Source: Caenorhabditis elegans
Taxonomy: Eukaryota > Nematoda > Chromadorea > Rhabditida > Rhabditidae
DNA length: 64,000 nt
Direction: 5' to 3'
Assembly: GCF_000002985.6 (NCBI RefSeq)
Contig: NC_003281.10
Span: 4,650,001-4,714,000, forward strand
Shown: one piece after another, positions 36,185 to 48,125 of the stretch
How positions within the stretch are numbered: position 1 is the first letter of the stretch
Layout: each line of letters opens with the position of its first letter
Translations under genes and position numbers: made by a program
Notes under the pieces: model-generated
The model's input: the letters and a program-made list of their open reading frames with translations, nothing else
Database searches by the model: none
What the model was told of the DNA's origin: nothing

Positions 36185-38210
36185 TTAATAACTGCAAAAT
36201 ACAGGGGCTTTTGATGTGTCTTTTGGTGTCCATGGCTTCTTGGGTCTACCCTGAACGGGAAGAGAATCTGTGTTTGGTGGTGGCGGGGCTTCGAATTTTC
36301 TGAAAAATTGGAATGGCGATTTTATTTTTTTTCTCTCAAAAATCTTGAATTGAAAACTGTGGTAGTTTCATTGGGGTAGAGAAAGTGACACTCACGCTTT
36401 TGAAGATGTAACTGAATCACTTCTTATCGGTCGAGGTCTAGGAGCTTCTTTAGATACTGGAGGCACAAATGCAACAGGTTCTGAATTGCGACGAATTTGA
36501 ATGCAATTTGCAGGATCTCCAGAAGCTGTCAAACTTTCTCGAATTTCTTGAAGACTCATCAACATTGTGATTATCTTCTCGTCATCTTGTCTTTGATATA
36601 ACATTTCTCCTTCAAAGTGTACAAGACCATATTTCCGAGCACGAATCAGCATTCCAACAAGCTAAAAATATAGGATTGACGTAAAATAGAAAGCTAAGAT
36701 CACTAACCTTATCTGAATAAAAGGAATAAATATTGAAAAGTTTTCCGAATTTCACATATTTGTGCGGCTCTTCTCCATCTGCATTCGAGTCTATTGTTTC
36801 GCAGAGGAATAGAATCTCACGGCACACATGAACACCAGCCTGAAAATTCAGTTAATTTAGACTTTGATTTGTGGAATTGTGCAAGCTTTACTTGTGCAGG
36901 CACAAAGCGTGCCTATAACATAGGCACAACTTTCCTGCTCTTTTTTTTTCAAAAACTAACTTACATACCTTGATTCCTCTTGCCTCTGTCTTACTTCCTG
37001 GCGGTGGTCTTCCATAGTTTTTTGTGTCAAATGCCTGAATTTTGTACGTGTCGGAGTATGGATTTCTGAAAATTTCAAAATTGTAATTTTCTCACAAGCA
37101 AAAAAATTATTGATTACTTTTTCAGAACCTCCTCATTTGCTTGTGCAACTGCATTAAATTTTCGAATAGTATCACTTGCTGATCCAATTGGCATTTTGAG
37201 CTGAAAGTGATTGGAATAGATTAATGGAAAAGAGAGAGAGAGAAAAGATAAAAGTGTCACACTTTACAACACAAACTCTTCCAACAGACTTTCATGATGA
37301 AAAACAAAAAGAGATACGAGCAGCTAAAGATGATTTTTCTTTTCTTTTTTTCTAAAAAAAATCACAACGAGACCAGCTGACTAGAAATAATTTGTTCTGG
37401 AAGGTTGATACTTGTTTATCAGGCTTTCAATTTATCAAGTGTCCACTTGAACGTTTCATATATTTTTGGTTATTTGTTAATTTAAAATGAGCTTATATAA
37501 TCACATAAATATTTTTAAAAATTAATTTGGCAAATGGAAATTTTCTAAAAAAAAATGAATGAATTTTATACGACCTATGAGTTTTTATGAGTTTTGGAAC
37601 GACTCCCAGACTTTGTTAGGCACGTTTGTATTTCAATGAACTTGTTCTTAAAAAATTTATTACGCGCATCTAGTCTGAAACTATGTGCACACCAGTAGGC
37701 CAGTAGGCAGATATCGGGTTGAAAACAGCGAGGAAGGCTGTCGGGTGAACTTGTCCGCCTGATTTGGACTACTTTTTTTTTAAAGCAGAGCTAGAGAAAT
37801 TATAATAAAATTCAAGAAAAATGTATAGACCTAACAAATGGGAAATCAAGCGTCGGAAAAATTTAAGAAACCACTATTGATGAAACCCATAGCAAAGATT
37901 TTTGCGGCAAGGAAGCATAGAATTTAAAAAAAAATTTAAAAACTACTTCTAAACTAGAATACTTTTCCCATTAATATGAGTGGTTGAATCTTGATTAAAT
38001 ATGTGACATATAAGTCACCACAAAATTGAGCAAATACTCAAAACTACTTAATAGTTTTGTGAGTCACTTTTATAAACGTTCAAAACTTTCTTCAAAAATA
38101 ATTTTCAAGTTCACCTATGTACCTTTAATATTTTCTAATTTACAAAAATCTAAACGAATATAAAAATGGATTAAACTTACATTTTGTTCTTCCACTGATT
38201 GACTTGGCAT
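36185..38210 (-). CDS. Costars/ABRA-domain actin-regulator-like protein
   Basis: Exons by eye: 38181-38210, 37118-37200, 36969-37065, 36708-36839, 36396-36661, 36185-36299; 723 nt, 240 aa. The first exon encodes MPSQSVEEQN with a GTAAG donor and is in phase with the next. Translation could also begin at an internal Met (37194), right after a good acceptor. The central part matches the costars domain of ABRA/STARS and ABRACL: KYVKFGKLFNIYSFYSDKLVGMLIRARKYGLVHFEGEMLYQ. ABRA promotes actin polymerisation and Rho/SRF signalling in muscle; free costars proteins affect actin and motility. The tail is Pro-rich (APRPRPIR, EAPPPPN, GRPKKPW) and may bind SH3/WW partners. The long first intron (980 bp) contains no gene. 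Confidence 0.8.
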
Positions 38211-39344
38211 TTTCTTGAGCAACTTCTTTTTTCAGTAAAACAAATTTCAGATATGTGTGCTTAACTTTCAAAAGATATATCCTTGACTGTCTCCTTATTT
38301 TTTGAGCAATTTTGATAAGTTTAGCCAAAAAGTAAGTGGGCGCTCATTTTCGCGACAATCTTTGCTGTCTGCGTCTCTTCGTCTCACGTGCAATTTCGCT
38401 GTTCAAATATAAAACAATGCACACACATACAGAAAGGCTATTTTTGACAGGGAGCTCAAGTAAAATGGAGAAAAGCGAAGTTGTTCGGAAATTTTTTGAA
38501 ATTCAAAAACCTAATGTCAACTTGTAAATACAACTGGGTGGTCAATGTTCAATAACAAACAGAGGGATATTTTGATTTTTGAATTGTGTTGGAATTTCAA
38601 AGAACGAAAACCATTTTACCAATTCAGATATTAACAGGAAAGTATGTAAAGAATATTTTCGAAGTCCATATTGACAGTTGATAACTGTTGACGTGGGTGA
38701 ACCTGACCAAGCACATACATCCGCAAAGTTGGGACGGACGGGCTCTACGGAGTCCAAGTGACAACAATATCTACTTTCTAGACACAACATGACACTCTAA
38801 AAAAATCTGCTCAAATAAATTGAAGTTGGCAGAAAAAAAAAAATTTTACAGAAAAATGTTGTCAGAAAGTTGCAAAAGTTTGATAACATACTCACAAACC
38901 TTTTTCAAACAGGAATTTCATTAGATTCAGTATTACATTTTAAAATTAAACTCTCCAGATTTCCATGCATCTGCTGCGAAAGTAAATTACAGATTCTGAA
39001 AGCCGAAGATTTTAGCTCTCGCGCCAGGTTAAGTTTTATTTCATTCACATCTTATAGTTATCGTATTCCCGAGCAACGTGTTTATTTTCAATTAAACCTA
39101 AAAACTCCTTTTAAAATCAAACTTCAATTAGACATTCACTTGTTCTTATCAGCGGAAAAAGTTCAAAAACCTGGCTCTATCGACAGAAGTGAACTTTTCC
39201 ATGAAAAATAGGCAATAACTTTAAAAACATAGCAGGTGGAGGGTGTAAAGGTTTTATGATTGGCGTATCAAACATTCAGAGCATCGAAAAAGATAATAAC
39301 ATGCACATTAGGCAATTGATTTCTGACGACGATCACACCGAACA
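38211..39344. promoter_or_regulatory. Divergent promoter region, costars gene / PPAT
   Basis: The two flanking genes diverge. A CACGTG E-box lies at 38385-38390. A 113-codon plus-strand ORF at 38870-39211 has no domain and no clear splicing and is not called. Confidence 0.4.
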
Positions 39345-42079
39345 ATGTGTGGTATATTTGGGATTGTTGCCGCTGGAAATTATGAGCATTTGAATGTTCT
39401 TGCTGCAAATGGATTGGCTGCTCTTCAACACAGGTGGGGTTTTAAGTTTAAATTTTTAATAAGCTCTGTCTCAAAAAGTTTGATTTCATACATCTCCTAC
39501 ATTGGTTTCAGTTTGAATTTTTAACTGTTCAGCTCCTCATTCCTAAATATCTAATTTTTCAAAAAGCTCTCGTTTTCTCTTCCCGTTCATTCCGCTTCTG
39601 CTTAACTTAAGCCATCGTTCCACAAGAAGGCAAAAGTGTAAACTCCCTAATTGTATCCGAGCCAGTTTAGTCTGACTAGACGTCAATGGAGAAGTTATCA
39701 ATTTTGCGTCAGAAATACGCTGAATCGCCAACATTAGAATCACGTTGCCAATTGGATGAAAATGACGCGTATGTAGAGATTGAACTGGCGTCTCGTGGGT
39801 CACAGCAAACAGCGCTAACCACTCGGACACACGACCAATAAAGTGCTTGTAGCGTTGCAGTGGTTGACATTGTTGCAAACAAGTAGATTGTGCAGTGATT
39901 TTGAGTTTGCAAAAAATCGAAATAGCTAAATGAATAAGTCTAGCATTTCTTGCAAATATTGTCTAGTTTCTAAATTGTTTTCCGTGCGTGATAGAAAAAT
40001 AAAATACTAAAACAAATTAGTTGCAAATTTGCAATTCTTATCATGTATATTTTGCAGAGGAACTGAATCAACAGGACTCGTTGGTTCAGATGGAATCACT
40101 CGAGACCACGTGGAAATTATCAAAGGTCATGGACTTGTCCGAGATGTGATTACTGAAGATAATATCTCAAGAATGAATGGGCAATCGATAATAATTGGTC
40201 ATAATAGGTATTCAACTGCAGGAAAGAAGAAGTCTGGAATCAATTGTGTACAACCATTTGTGGTATATACTGCAATGGGTACTGTAGCAATTGCTCATAA
40301 TGGAGAATTGGTTGATGCGAAACAAAAAAGAAAGGAAGTACTTCATGAAGGTGTTGGTTTATCAACTGACACTGACTCAGAGCTTATTGCTCAAATGATT
40401 GCAAAAGCGATTGCTCTGAATGTAAAATGCAAGTATGGACAAGAGATGGGTGATATTACAAGAGTGAGTTTTTGAAAAACATGAAAATTCTTAAACCAAA
40501 AAACTTCAGGAGCTCGCAGTAACAATGTCTGCACTAAACATGTCATATTCTCTACTAGTAATGACATTTGATAGACTATACGCAATTCGTGATCCATTTG
40601 GAAATCGTCCACTTTGTGTTGGTACTGTATATTCTAAAAATGGAAATCCAGAAGCATTCATTGCATCTTCTGAATCTTGTGCATTTCCTGCAAATGCTAA
40701 ATTAGATTTCGAAGTGAGACCAGGAGAAATTGTGGAATTATCGACAGGAGGAATCAAGTCGGTGTGGCAGGTAAACTTACATATATCTTGGCCTGCCTAC
40801 GCGCCTACCTACCGCCTTCTCTGACCTCATTTTCTCATGTATGTATTTTGTTAGACATTAAAATTTAAAAAAGTGTTTTTAAAGTTTTGCAAATACATGT
40901 AGTTTTTAGACTTTCTGGTTATTTTTGGTATTTTCCAAAATTACAATCGAGACAGATGGGCTATGCTGAAAAATCAGAAACCTGGAATTATATGAGTCAT
41001 TTCAGATGAAACCGAATACTCCTCTGGCTATGTGCATATTCGAATATGTCTATTTTGCACGAAATGATTCAGAAATTGAAGGACAACAAGTACAAACTGT
41101 TCGTGAAGAATGTGGAAAAACGATGGCTCTTGAAGATGATCTAGAAGCAGATATTGTTGGAAATGTTCCAGATTCTTCGCTGAGTGCAGCAATTGGATAC
41201 GCTTCTCAGTCTGGAATCACATATGAACCTGTTTTACACAGAAATTCATATGTTGGAAGATCATTTATAGAACCAAATGATGAGATGAGACAAAATGCGA
41301 TTAAAATGAAATTTGGTAAAATAAAGAAAACTATTTAGAAAGACTTCATGAATTCTATTTCAGGAGTATTGAAGAAAAAGATTCATGGACAAAGGATTGT
41401 GTTAGTAGATGATTCAATTGTACGTGGAAATACGATGAGAACTTTGGTAAAAATGTTAAGAGATGCTGGAGCAAAAGAGGTATTACCCTTGTTGTTAAAA
41501 ATAATGATTTTTCACCTTATAAACCGTGAAAAAGGTCTTGACACGAGCAAAAATTTTCAGCTACCGTATAACGCGAGTAATTCTCCGTTTTTGCAGATTT
41601 TTCCAATACATATATTTGTTGTAAAACTGTGCATCTAGATGTTCAGCAAATATTAAGAAAACAATAGCGGAATACATAAAAACGAGAAACTGGAGTATAC
41701 GGTAGAGTACGGTATCTTAGAAATTTCGATCGTGTCAAGACCGCATTATTCAAATAATACCTCTAAATTTAAAGGTTCATCTACGAATTGCTTCCCCGCC
41801 TGTAAAATTCCCATGTTTTATGGGAATCAACATTCCAACCACAAAGGAATTGATTGCTGCCGAAAAAACAATTCCAGAAATCTGCCAATTTGTTGGAGCC
41901 GATTCAGTACGGTATCTTTCGGTTGACGGTTTAGTTTCGGTGAGTTTGAACCTCACTTTCTCCTCAATTTAATTTTTTTTCAGTCTGTTCAAAAAGGAAT
42001 CGAACGAGCTGCCAACTTCTCTCCAGGACATTGCACCGCATGTCTCACTGGAAAATATCCAGTTGCTATCGATTTATAA
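39345..42079 (+). CDS. ppat-1: Amidophosphoribosyltransferase (purine synthesis, step 1)
   Basis: Converts PRPP and glutamine to phosphoribosylamine, the committed step of de novo purine synthesis. Exons by eye: 39345-39433, 40058-40463, 40510-40770, 41006-41315, 41364-41479, 41775-41939, 41984-42079; 1443 nt, 480 aa. The start [11 protein letters not shown] places Cys2 as the N-terminal glutaminase nucleophile once Met is removed; an in-frame TGA 21 bp upstream rules out a propeptide. Further motifs: [38 protein letters not shown]. The PRPP site is [13 protein letters not shown] (367-379). Four cysteines match the Fe-S ligands of the Bacillus enzyme: C262 ([10 protein letters not shown]), C408 (PPVKFPCF), C466 and C469 (HCTAC). 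The gene is intact. Introns 1 and 5 carry repeats. Confidence 0.95.
39766..39836 (-). repeat. tRNA-like sequence (tRNA pseudogene or SINE head)
   Basis: On the minus strand it reads GGTCGTGTGTCCGAGTGG at its start, a good A box. About 40 bases later comes GCCAGTTCAATCTC, a B-box-like motif. The total is about 71 nt. The acceptor stem and anticodon stem pair poorly, so it is unlikely to be a working tRNA. It lies in intron 1 of the amidophosphoribosyltransferase gene. The ORF over it ([11 protein letters not shown]...) is the kind of spurious translation such repeats give. Confidence 0.5.
41527..41735. repeat. Foldback repeat in PPAT intron 5
   Basis: Left end AAAAAGGTCTTGACACGAGC with CAGCTACCGTAT; right end ATACGGTAGAGTACGGTAT with GATCGTGTCAAGACCGC. 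Inverted arms of the dispersed CTCGACAC-type family flank an AT-rich centre. Confidence 0.6.
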
Positions 42080-42228
42080 TTAGTGTTTGAAAAGTTTGAA
42101 TAGATTATTTGTATTCATGAAAAACAAAATCAATTCAATTAAAAATCAACAATGAATGTGTATAAAAATAAGAACAACAACAGTTTGCGGAAAAAAAATA
42201 AAATGATTAACAACAGAAATCAGGACGC

Positions 42229-43289
42229 TTACAAGCTCTTCTTCTTTCCACGAGATCTCAATGTTTTCTTTTCGACAGCAGCTGGACGGGCACTTGCAGC
42301 GACGGATTTGAGGATTGTCTGGAAAATTAATATAACCAAATTTTATTTAAAGTTTTTCGTACGTTGGATAGCGTAGATTTAGCCTGTGGAGTAGCAGCAG
42401 CAGCTGCCTTCTTTCCTGCGCGAGTTTTTGGAGTGAACTGTTTGGGTTCCGGCTTTTCAGTTTTAGGAGTCTTGATGACAACCTTTTTGGTGACTGGAGT
42501 GGAAACTTTCGGAGTTGCTTGTTTTGGAGTCACGGCCTTTGGAGTAGCTGCTTTTGGAGTTGCAGCTTTCACAATTTTCGGAGTCGTGCTTTTCGGGGTG
42601 ACATCACTGATAAATTGAACCTCATTGTCAATGACCTTCTTAAGTGGCGTTCTTGGTGTTCCAGACACAGAGAAATCATAGTTGATCCCCATATTCTGCA
42701 GCTTCTTCAAAGTTTTGTTGAGATTTTGCACGCGTTTCTTGGCATTGATGACGTCATTTTTTCCGGTGGTATTGTTTCTGGCAATTGTATCTTTTTTAGC
42801 GATGCCCAAGTAAGATGGACGCATCACAAGCAGTGGGCCATGGCGCATTGCCTTCGGGATAAGTTCTGGTTTCATCACCTAAATTTAATAAGTTTTTCAA
42901 GGATATAATGGTAGAAGTTGACCTACCGTGCACCCGAGACGTTGCTCGAACATCAAGTAACCGTTCATTGATTCGGCAGCGATTTCAGCAACAGCCTTGT
43001 TGTCGAATCCAACGTACGCCCATCCCTTATGATTACCAGTCTAAAATAATGATTTAATACTATATTAACAGGTTGCTGAACCTACGCGTCTGTTTCTGGC
43101 CACACGAATTCTCAACACATTTCCGAACTGACGGAAATACCCGAGCAACTCCTTCTCGAAGAATCCAAACGGAATACGCTTAATCTTGACAACATAAATT
43201 TTCTTCAGCTGCTTTTTTTGGACTTTGTCTTGCTTCTGAGGTTGCTTGCGTCCTCCAGAACTGATCGAAGTTGGATTCTGGGCAACCAT
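42229..43289 (-). CDS. Nucleolar RRM protein, NIFK/Nop15-like
   Basis: Exons by eye: 43086-43289, 42927-43040, 42363-42878, 42229-42318; 924 nt, 307 aa. A single RRM spans about residues 30-108 (KKIYVVKIKRIPFGFFEKEL with RNP1-like KGWAYVGF), followed by MFEQRLGCTVMKPELI. This arrangement is typical of the Ki-67 FHA-interacting phosphoprotein NIFK and yeast Nop15, which act in 60S ribosome assembly. The C-terminal half is basic with tandem TPK units (about 9 in AATPKAVTPKQATPKVSTP-like array) and ends KTLRSRGKKKSL. An SL-type acceptor (TTTTTCAG) lies 12 bp before the ATG. The gene is divergent to the SUMO-like gene. Family assignment is good; Ki-67 partnership is not implied in worms. Confidence 0.85.
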
Positions 43290-44004
43290 TGTGTCTGAGA
43301 TCTGAAAAATGTGTATATTTCGTGCAATAAAAATTTTCAAAACAATATTTTGCAAATTATAAGAGTTTTCAGCTGTTCAAACATGAAAAATCAGGAAATA
43401 AGGTAGAAAAATTAGCTTTAAAATTTTGTGAGGGACAAAAGCAGTGTTACTGGCGCGTTTCTTCGTTGACGCAGTTTCCGTGCAAGGCGCATGTTTCGTG
43501 CTGAAGCGCACGCACACAAACATTTTTGTTGTTTCGTCGCATTTCTAAACTTTTTCATCCAATCAACCGATTTTTGATCTCTTATTCTTATCACGAAGGT
43601 CAATTATTATTCTAAACGGTTTAGACAATAAATACATACTTTCTATTTTCAAAACTCCAATCAGTTCCTACTTAACTTTTCGCTTTTATTCACTGCCTAA
43701 TATCAGAGGTAGTTATGTACCGAGACGTAAAATTGTTCAATGTTTTTTAAAGTGTTTATATTTATCCTCTCTGTTCGACTCGTCGATCATTGAGTTTCGA
43801 TGCGTTCTTTCTTAAATAATTACATTTCAAAACAACATTAACGTCTTTCCCGAAAAAGTCATTCTCCTTTTTGCTGTTTTTTAGATGCATTCATTTTTGT
43901 GTAGTGATTAATGATTCCCTTTCAATATTTCCAGATTCAATCGTGATATCGTTTTGATCTATGTTAGCATAAATAATCGTTTCCAATTTAGTTTATTTTT
44001 AGGA
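43290..44004. promoter_or_regulatory. Divergent promoter, NIFK-like / SUMO-like genes
   Basis: 715 bp between two genes that point away from each other. AT-rich, with no gene. An SL acceptor (TTATTTTTAG) ends two bases before the downstream ATG at 44005. Confidence 0.45.
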
Positions 44005-45083
44005 ATGAGTGATTCGGACGACAATGCCTACAGCGATTATTTGGGAAATCGAAGAGCTGCTCTCCAAAAGAAGCGACAACCGGTACGAGTTTGTGAGAGC
44101 GACGACTCAGACGACGATTTCGATACCAGCGGTCCATCGCCAATGAGAAAAAAGACGCGGGAAACCCAACTCTTTCCGGACGACTCGGATGATGATGAAT
44201 GCGTTGAAGTAGAGAAAGAAACATACTCCCAAAAAGTCAGACACGAAATTGATGATGTAGAAGAAGGTTAGTGTTATCATACTTTTTTATACAGCTCATA
44301 CAAATATTTTAGCTTATCGTCGATCTATTTACAAGCGAGAGACCGTTATTCACGCACCAGTCGAGAAAAACAATGTTATTAGTGGACTGTTGAAAATCTG
44401 TGAAGGTTGGGACGAAGCTGCAAAATCAGGAGCACAACCGGAGGTTGAAGATGTGAAAGACGACTCAGACGCGGATGAATCAGTGAGAGGAAAAATTGTT
44501 TTTTTCTTAAATTTTGCTTATTTTTTAGAGCATTGCTGCTGAAAACTTTCCCGTCACAGTGGTTATTCTGGATTGTGAAAGTCACGGAAATGATATGAAA
44601 TCTCGTCATGACATCTTTCTCGAATCGACGTTCTCTGAAATTAGAAGAATTTATGCGACGAAATGGGGATGCCCTGTATCTTGTGTAGTTTTCAGTCACA
44701 ATGGCAAGACAATTGACACATACACGACACCACAAAGCTTGGGTTGGCGTCCGATGACACTACCACATCCACTCATTGAAGCAAGCAAGGAAGCAGGAGA
44801 ACCTGCGGAAGTGTTCACAATTGAGAATTCGCCTGACTCTTTCACAATCAAGGTGTTGCTTGCAAGTCGAAGAAAGCCGGTGCAAGTTGAAGCAGCTAAG
44901 GATACAACAATTCAAGAGATTCTTCAGAAAGTGATTGATGCATTCGTTGAAGATAAAGAGGAGAATATTCCATCAATTGAATCTATGAAGGTCGTATTCG
45001 ATAATGAACGTATCAAAGATGTGAATATCACTTGTGAACAGCTTGACTTAGAAGATGACGACTGCATCGAAGTTTATTTCTGA
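44005..45083 (+). CDS. SUMO-like domain protein (NFATC2IP/Rad60/Esc2 family)
   Basis: Exons by eye: 44005-44266, 44313-44482, 44529-45083; 987 nt, 328 aa. The N-terminal third is acidic and Ser/Asp-rich (MSDSDDNAYSDY, CESDDSDDDFDTS, PDDSDDDECVEVE), with likely CK2 sites and SUMO-interaction potential. Two ubiquitin-like folds follow: residues of about 152-240 (FPVTVVILDCESHGNDMK...FSHNGKTIDTYTTPQSLGW) and about 253-328 (SFTIKVLLASRRKPVQVEAAKDTTIQEIL...VVFDNERIKD...LEDDDCIEVYF). This layout matches Rad60/Esc2/NIP45, which aid SUMO pathways and genome stability. The C-terminus ends in VYF, not a diglycine, so it is not a conjugatable modifier. It is probably the first gene of an operon with the branching enzyme 288 bp downstream. 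Confidence 0.85.
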
Positions 45084-45370
45084 ATTCTAGAAACTGTTTT
45101 TCTGTAAATTTGACTACCTTAACATCTATTGAATCTCATCGGTGTTTTTTTTGTTATGAGTTAGATCTCTTTTGTTTTTGATTTTAAATCGCTTTATTCA
45201 CTTATGAAAAACCCATGAATGTGTTTCTTTGTCAAGTTTAACTGTCTAATGAATGTCAGAATCTCCTGTGTCAGCTGTTTTTTCTTCTTTCCTTGTGGTT
45301 GCAATACCATTTCATATATGTTTCAATACAACCAATTTTAGATTAATCTTAACTTTTTAGGCTGGAAACC

Positions 45371-47759
45371 ATGGTCAACACACGCCCACCAAAAATAGAT
45401 GAATTGCTGAAAATCGATCCATATTTGCACGATTTCCAAGATGAGATTTCGAGAAGATACGGTGTCTTTCTTGATTATCAACGCCGTATCGAAGAATGTG
45501 GTGGCATGGAAGAATTTACAAGCTCGTACAAACAATTCGGTCTGAATGTGCAACCAGACAATTCAGTGAAAGGCCTTGAATGGGCTCCAGCAGCCGAAAA
45601 ATTGGCATTGATTGGAGATTTCAGTAAGCTGTTCTACTGAATTTGATAATGTCTCAATTGTTATGAATTCGATTCTTCTTAACATTAAAGGTTTAACAAT
45701 AGATCCTAGATATTAATGTTTCTCATAATTAAATTAATTCGAATCATTTTCAGATAATTGGGATCAGAATGCCAATGTGTACAAAAAGGAGGAGCATGGC
45801 AAATGGAGTATTACTGTTCCTGCAAAAGAAGACGGATCCTGTCCCATTCCTCATAACTCGGTGATTAAAATCGCAGTTTCTCGGCATGGAGCAACTCACT
45901 TCAAATTGAGCCCATGGGCAACTTTTGTGACATGCCCAAATCCAAAAGAAACGGTCATCTACCATCAAAACTTTTGGAATCCACCTGAGAAGTATCAACT
46001 GAAAGAAGCTCGCCCAGCTCGTCCGGCGTCCCTTAGAATCTACGAGGCTCACGTTGGAATCAGTAGCTCAGAGGGAAAAATTAACACATATCGTGAATTC
46101 GCTGACGATGTCTTGCCGAGAATACAAAAGCAAGGATACAATGCAATTCAGTTGATGGCAGTGATGGAGCACGTTTATTATGCATCATTTGGATATCAGG
46201 TTTCGAACTTTTTCGCTGTTTCCAGTCGCTGTGGAACACCAGAAGATTTGAAATATTTGGTTGATAAGGCTCATTCGTTAGGAATCTTCATGCTTCTTGA
46301 TGTTGTTCATTCCCATGCTTCCAAAAATGTGGAGGATGGTCTCAATCAGTGGGATGGATCAAATGGCGGATATTTCCATGATAATGCACGTGGATATCAT
46401 AATCTCTGGGATTCCAGACTTTTCGATTATACTCAGTTAGTTCGATTGTTTTCTTCAATATATTTATAATGTATTAATTCAGAACTGAAACTCTTCGTTT
46501 CTTGCTCTCCAATGTTCGTTGGTGGGTTGAGGAGTATGGGTTTGATGGATTCCGATTCGATGGTGTTTCCTCAATGATTTATCATTCCCATGGAATGAGT
46601 GAGTTTCCTCCAAAAAAAAACTAAATTCTGACACTAATTAATTATAATTTCAGATGATGACTTCTGTGGGGGATATCCCATGTACTTTGGTCTTAATGCT
46701 GATACGGACTCGCTCGTTTATTTGATGCTTGCTAATGACTTCCTTCACAAAAAGTATCCATTCATGATCACAATTGCTGAAGAAGTTTCTGGAATGCCAG
46801 GAATATGTCGCCCTGTTGAAGAAGGAGGTCAGGGATTCGATTACCGTTTGGCGATGGCTCTCCCCGACATGTGGATCAAGATTTTGAAGCACACATCTGA
46901 TGAAGATTGGAAAATTGATGATATTGTGTTCAACTTGGAAAATAGGCGCTATGCTGAGAAACATGTTGCATATGCTGAATCACACGACCAAGCTCTCGTA
47001 GGAGACAAGACAATTGCATTTTGGTTGATGGATAAGGAAATGTACGACTTCATGTCTACAGACTCACCTCTTACTCCAATTATCGACAGAGGATTGTCCC
47101 TTCACAAGTTGATCCGTCTTATTACTATTGGATTAGGTTAGTAGTTTACTTCAAATTTTCGTTTCTGCTTGCAAAATTTTGCTGAAAATATTTTTTTAGG
47201 CGGAGAAGCATGGCTCAATTTCATTGGTAACGAATTCGGACATCCTGAATGGCTCGATTTCCCACGCGTCGGAAACGGAGAATCATTCCATTATGCTCGT
47301 CGTCAGTTCAATCTTGTCGATGCCGAATATCTTCGTTACAAATTCCTGAACAATTGGGATCGTGAAATGATGCTGCTAGAGGAGCGTACTGGATTCCTTC
47401 ACAAGGGATACGCTTACACATCATGGAAGCACGACGGAGACAAAACTATTGTCTTTGAGAGAGGTGGCTTGGTATTTGTGATCAACTTGCATCCAACTAA
47501 AAGTTTTGCTGACTACTCGATTGGAGTTAATACTCCTGGAAGGTAATTTATCACTTTATCATTATTTTTTATTTCAAAAATCTTTTTCAGATACCGAATC
47601 GCTCTTAATTCTGATGAGTCAAAGTTTGGAGGCCACAACCGTATCGACAACTCCATCAAATTCCACACCACTGATGATGGATACGCTGGTAGACGTCATC
47701 GTCTTCAAGTTTACATCACATGCCGCACCGCCATCGTACTCGAGAAGGAGGATGATTAG
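45371..47759 (+). CDS. 1,4-alpha-glucan (glycogen) branching enzyme
   Basis: Creates alpha-1,6 branches in glycogen. Exons by eye: 45371-45623, 45754-46435, 46483-46598, 46654-47136, 47200-47542, 47591-47759; 2046 nt, 681 aa, close to human GBE1 (702). An N-terminal helical part precedes a CBM48 module (about 60-170; [17 protein letters not shown]), then a GH13 barrel. Catalytic residues: nucleophile D338 in GFRFDGVSS, acid/base E393 in [11 protein letters not shown]462 in AESHDQ; also [12 protein letters not shown] and [11 protein letters not shown]. The C-terminal all-beta domain ends KFGGHNRID...[13 protein letters not shown]. The gene lies 288 bp after the SUMO-like gene with a CTTTTTAG acceptor before the ATG, suggesting SL2-type operon processing. 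Confidence 0.95.
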
Positions 47760-48125
47760 AAATTATTCATGTACCAACATTTTGCTCAATTATTTTTTGC
47801 CCAAGTATCTAACACTTGCCATACAACGTACCATACGAGATTACTCCCCCGGTTAGATTTATTTCCACTTTCTGGTGCCATTCTTTAAAGCATTTTTATA
47901 TATTACCTACCTCTATCATTGCCATTTTGTGTAGTTTGAATTTTTTAATTATATATTGCATGCAGAGTTGTTAATGTTGAAACCCCGTATAGATGAAGAT
48001 TTAGATAATAGAAATAGTTTATAACACATACATTAAAAGTATTTTATTCGGTTTAACTACCATTTTGAATTCATTTTCCATTATAATTTCCTGTATTTAG
48101 TTGAACTTATACTTTCAGCTTTGAA

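Noticed and set aside
38870-39211. 113-codon plus ORF upstream of PPAT
   Set aside because: No recognisable motif and no link to the PPAT start, which has its own in-frame upstream stop.
39543-39878. 111-codon minus ORF in PPAT intron 1
   Set aside because: It covers a tRNA-like repeat. Its text is typical of spurious translation of such repeats.
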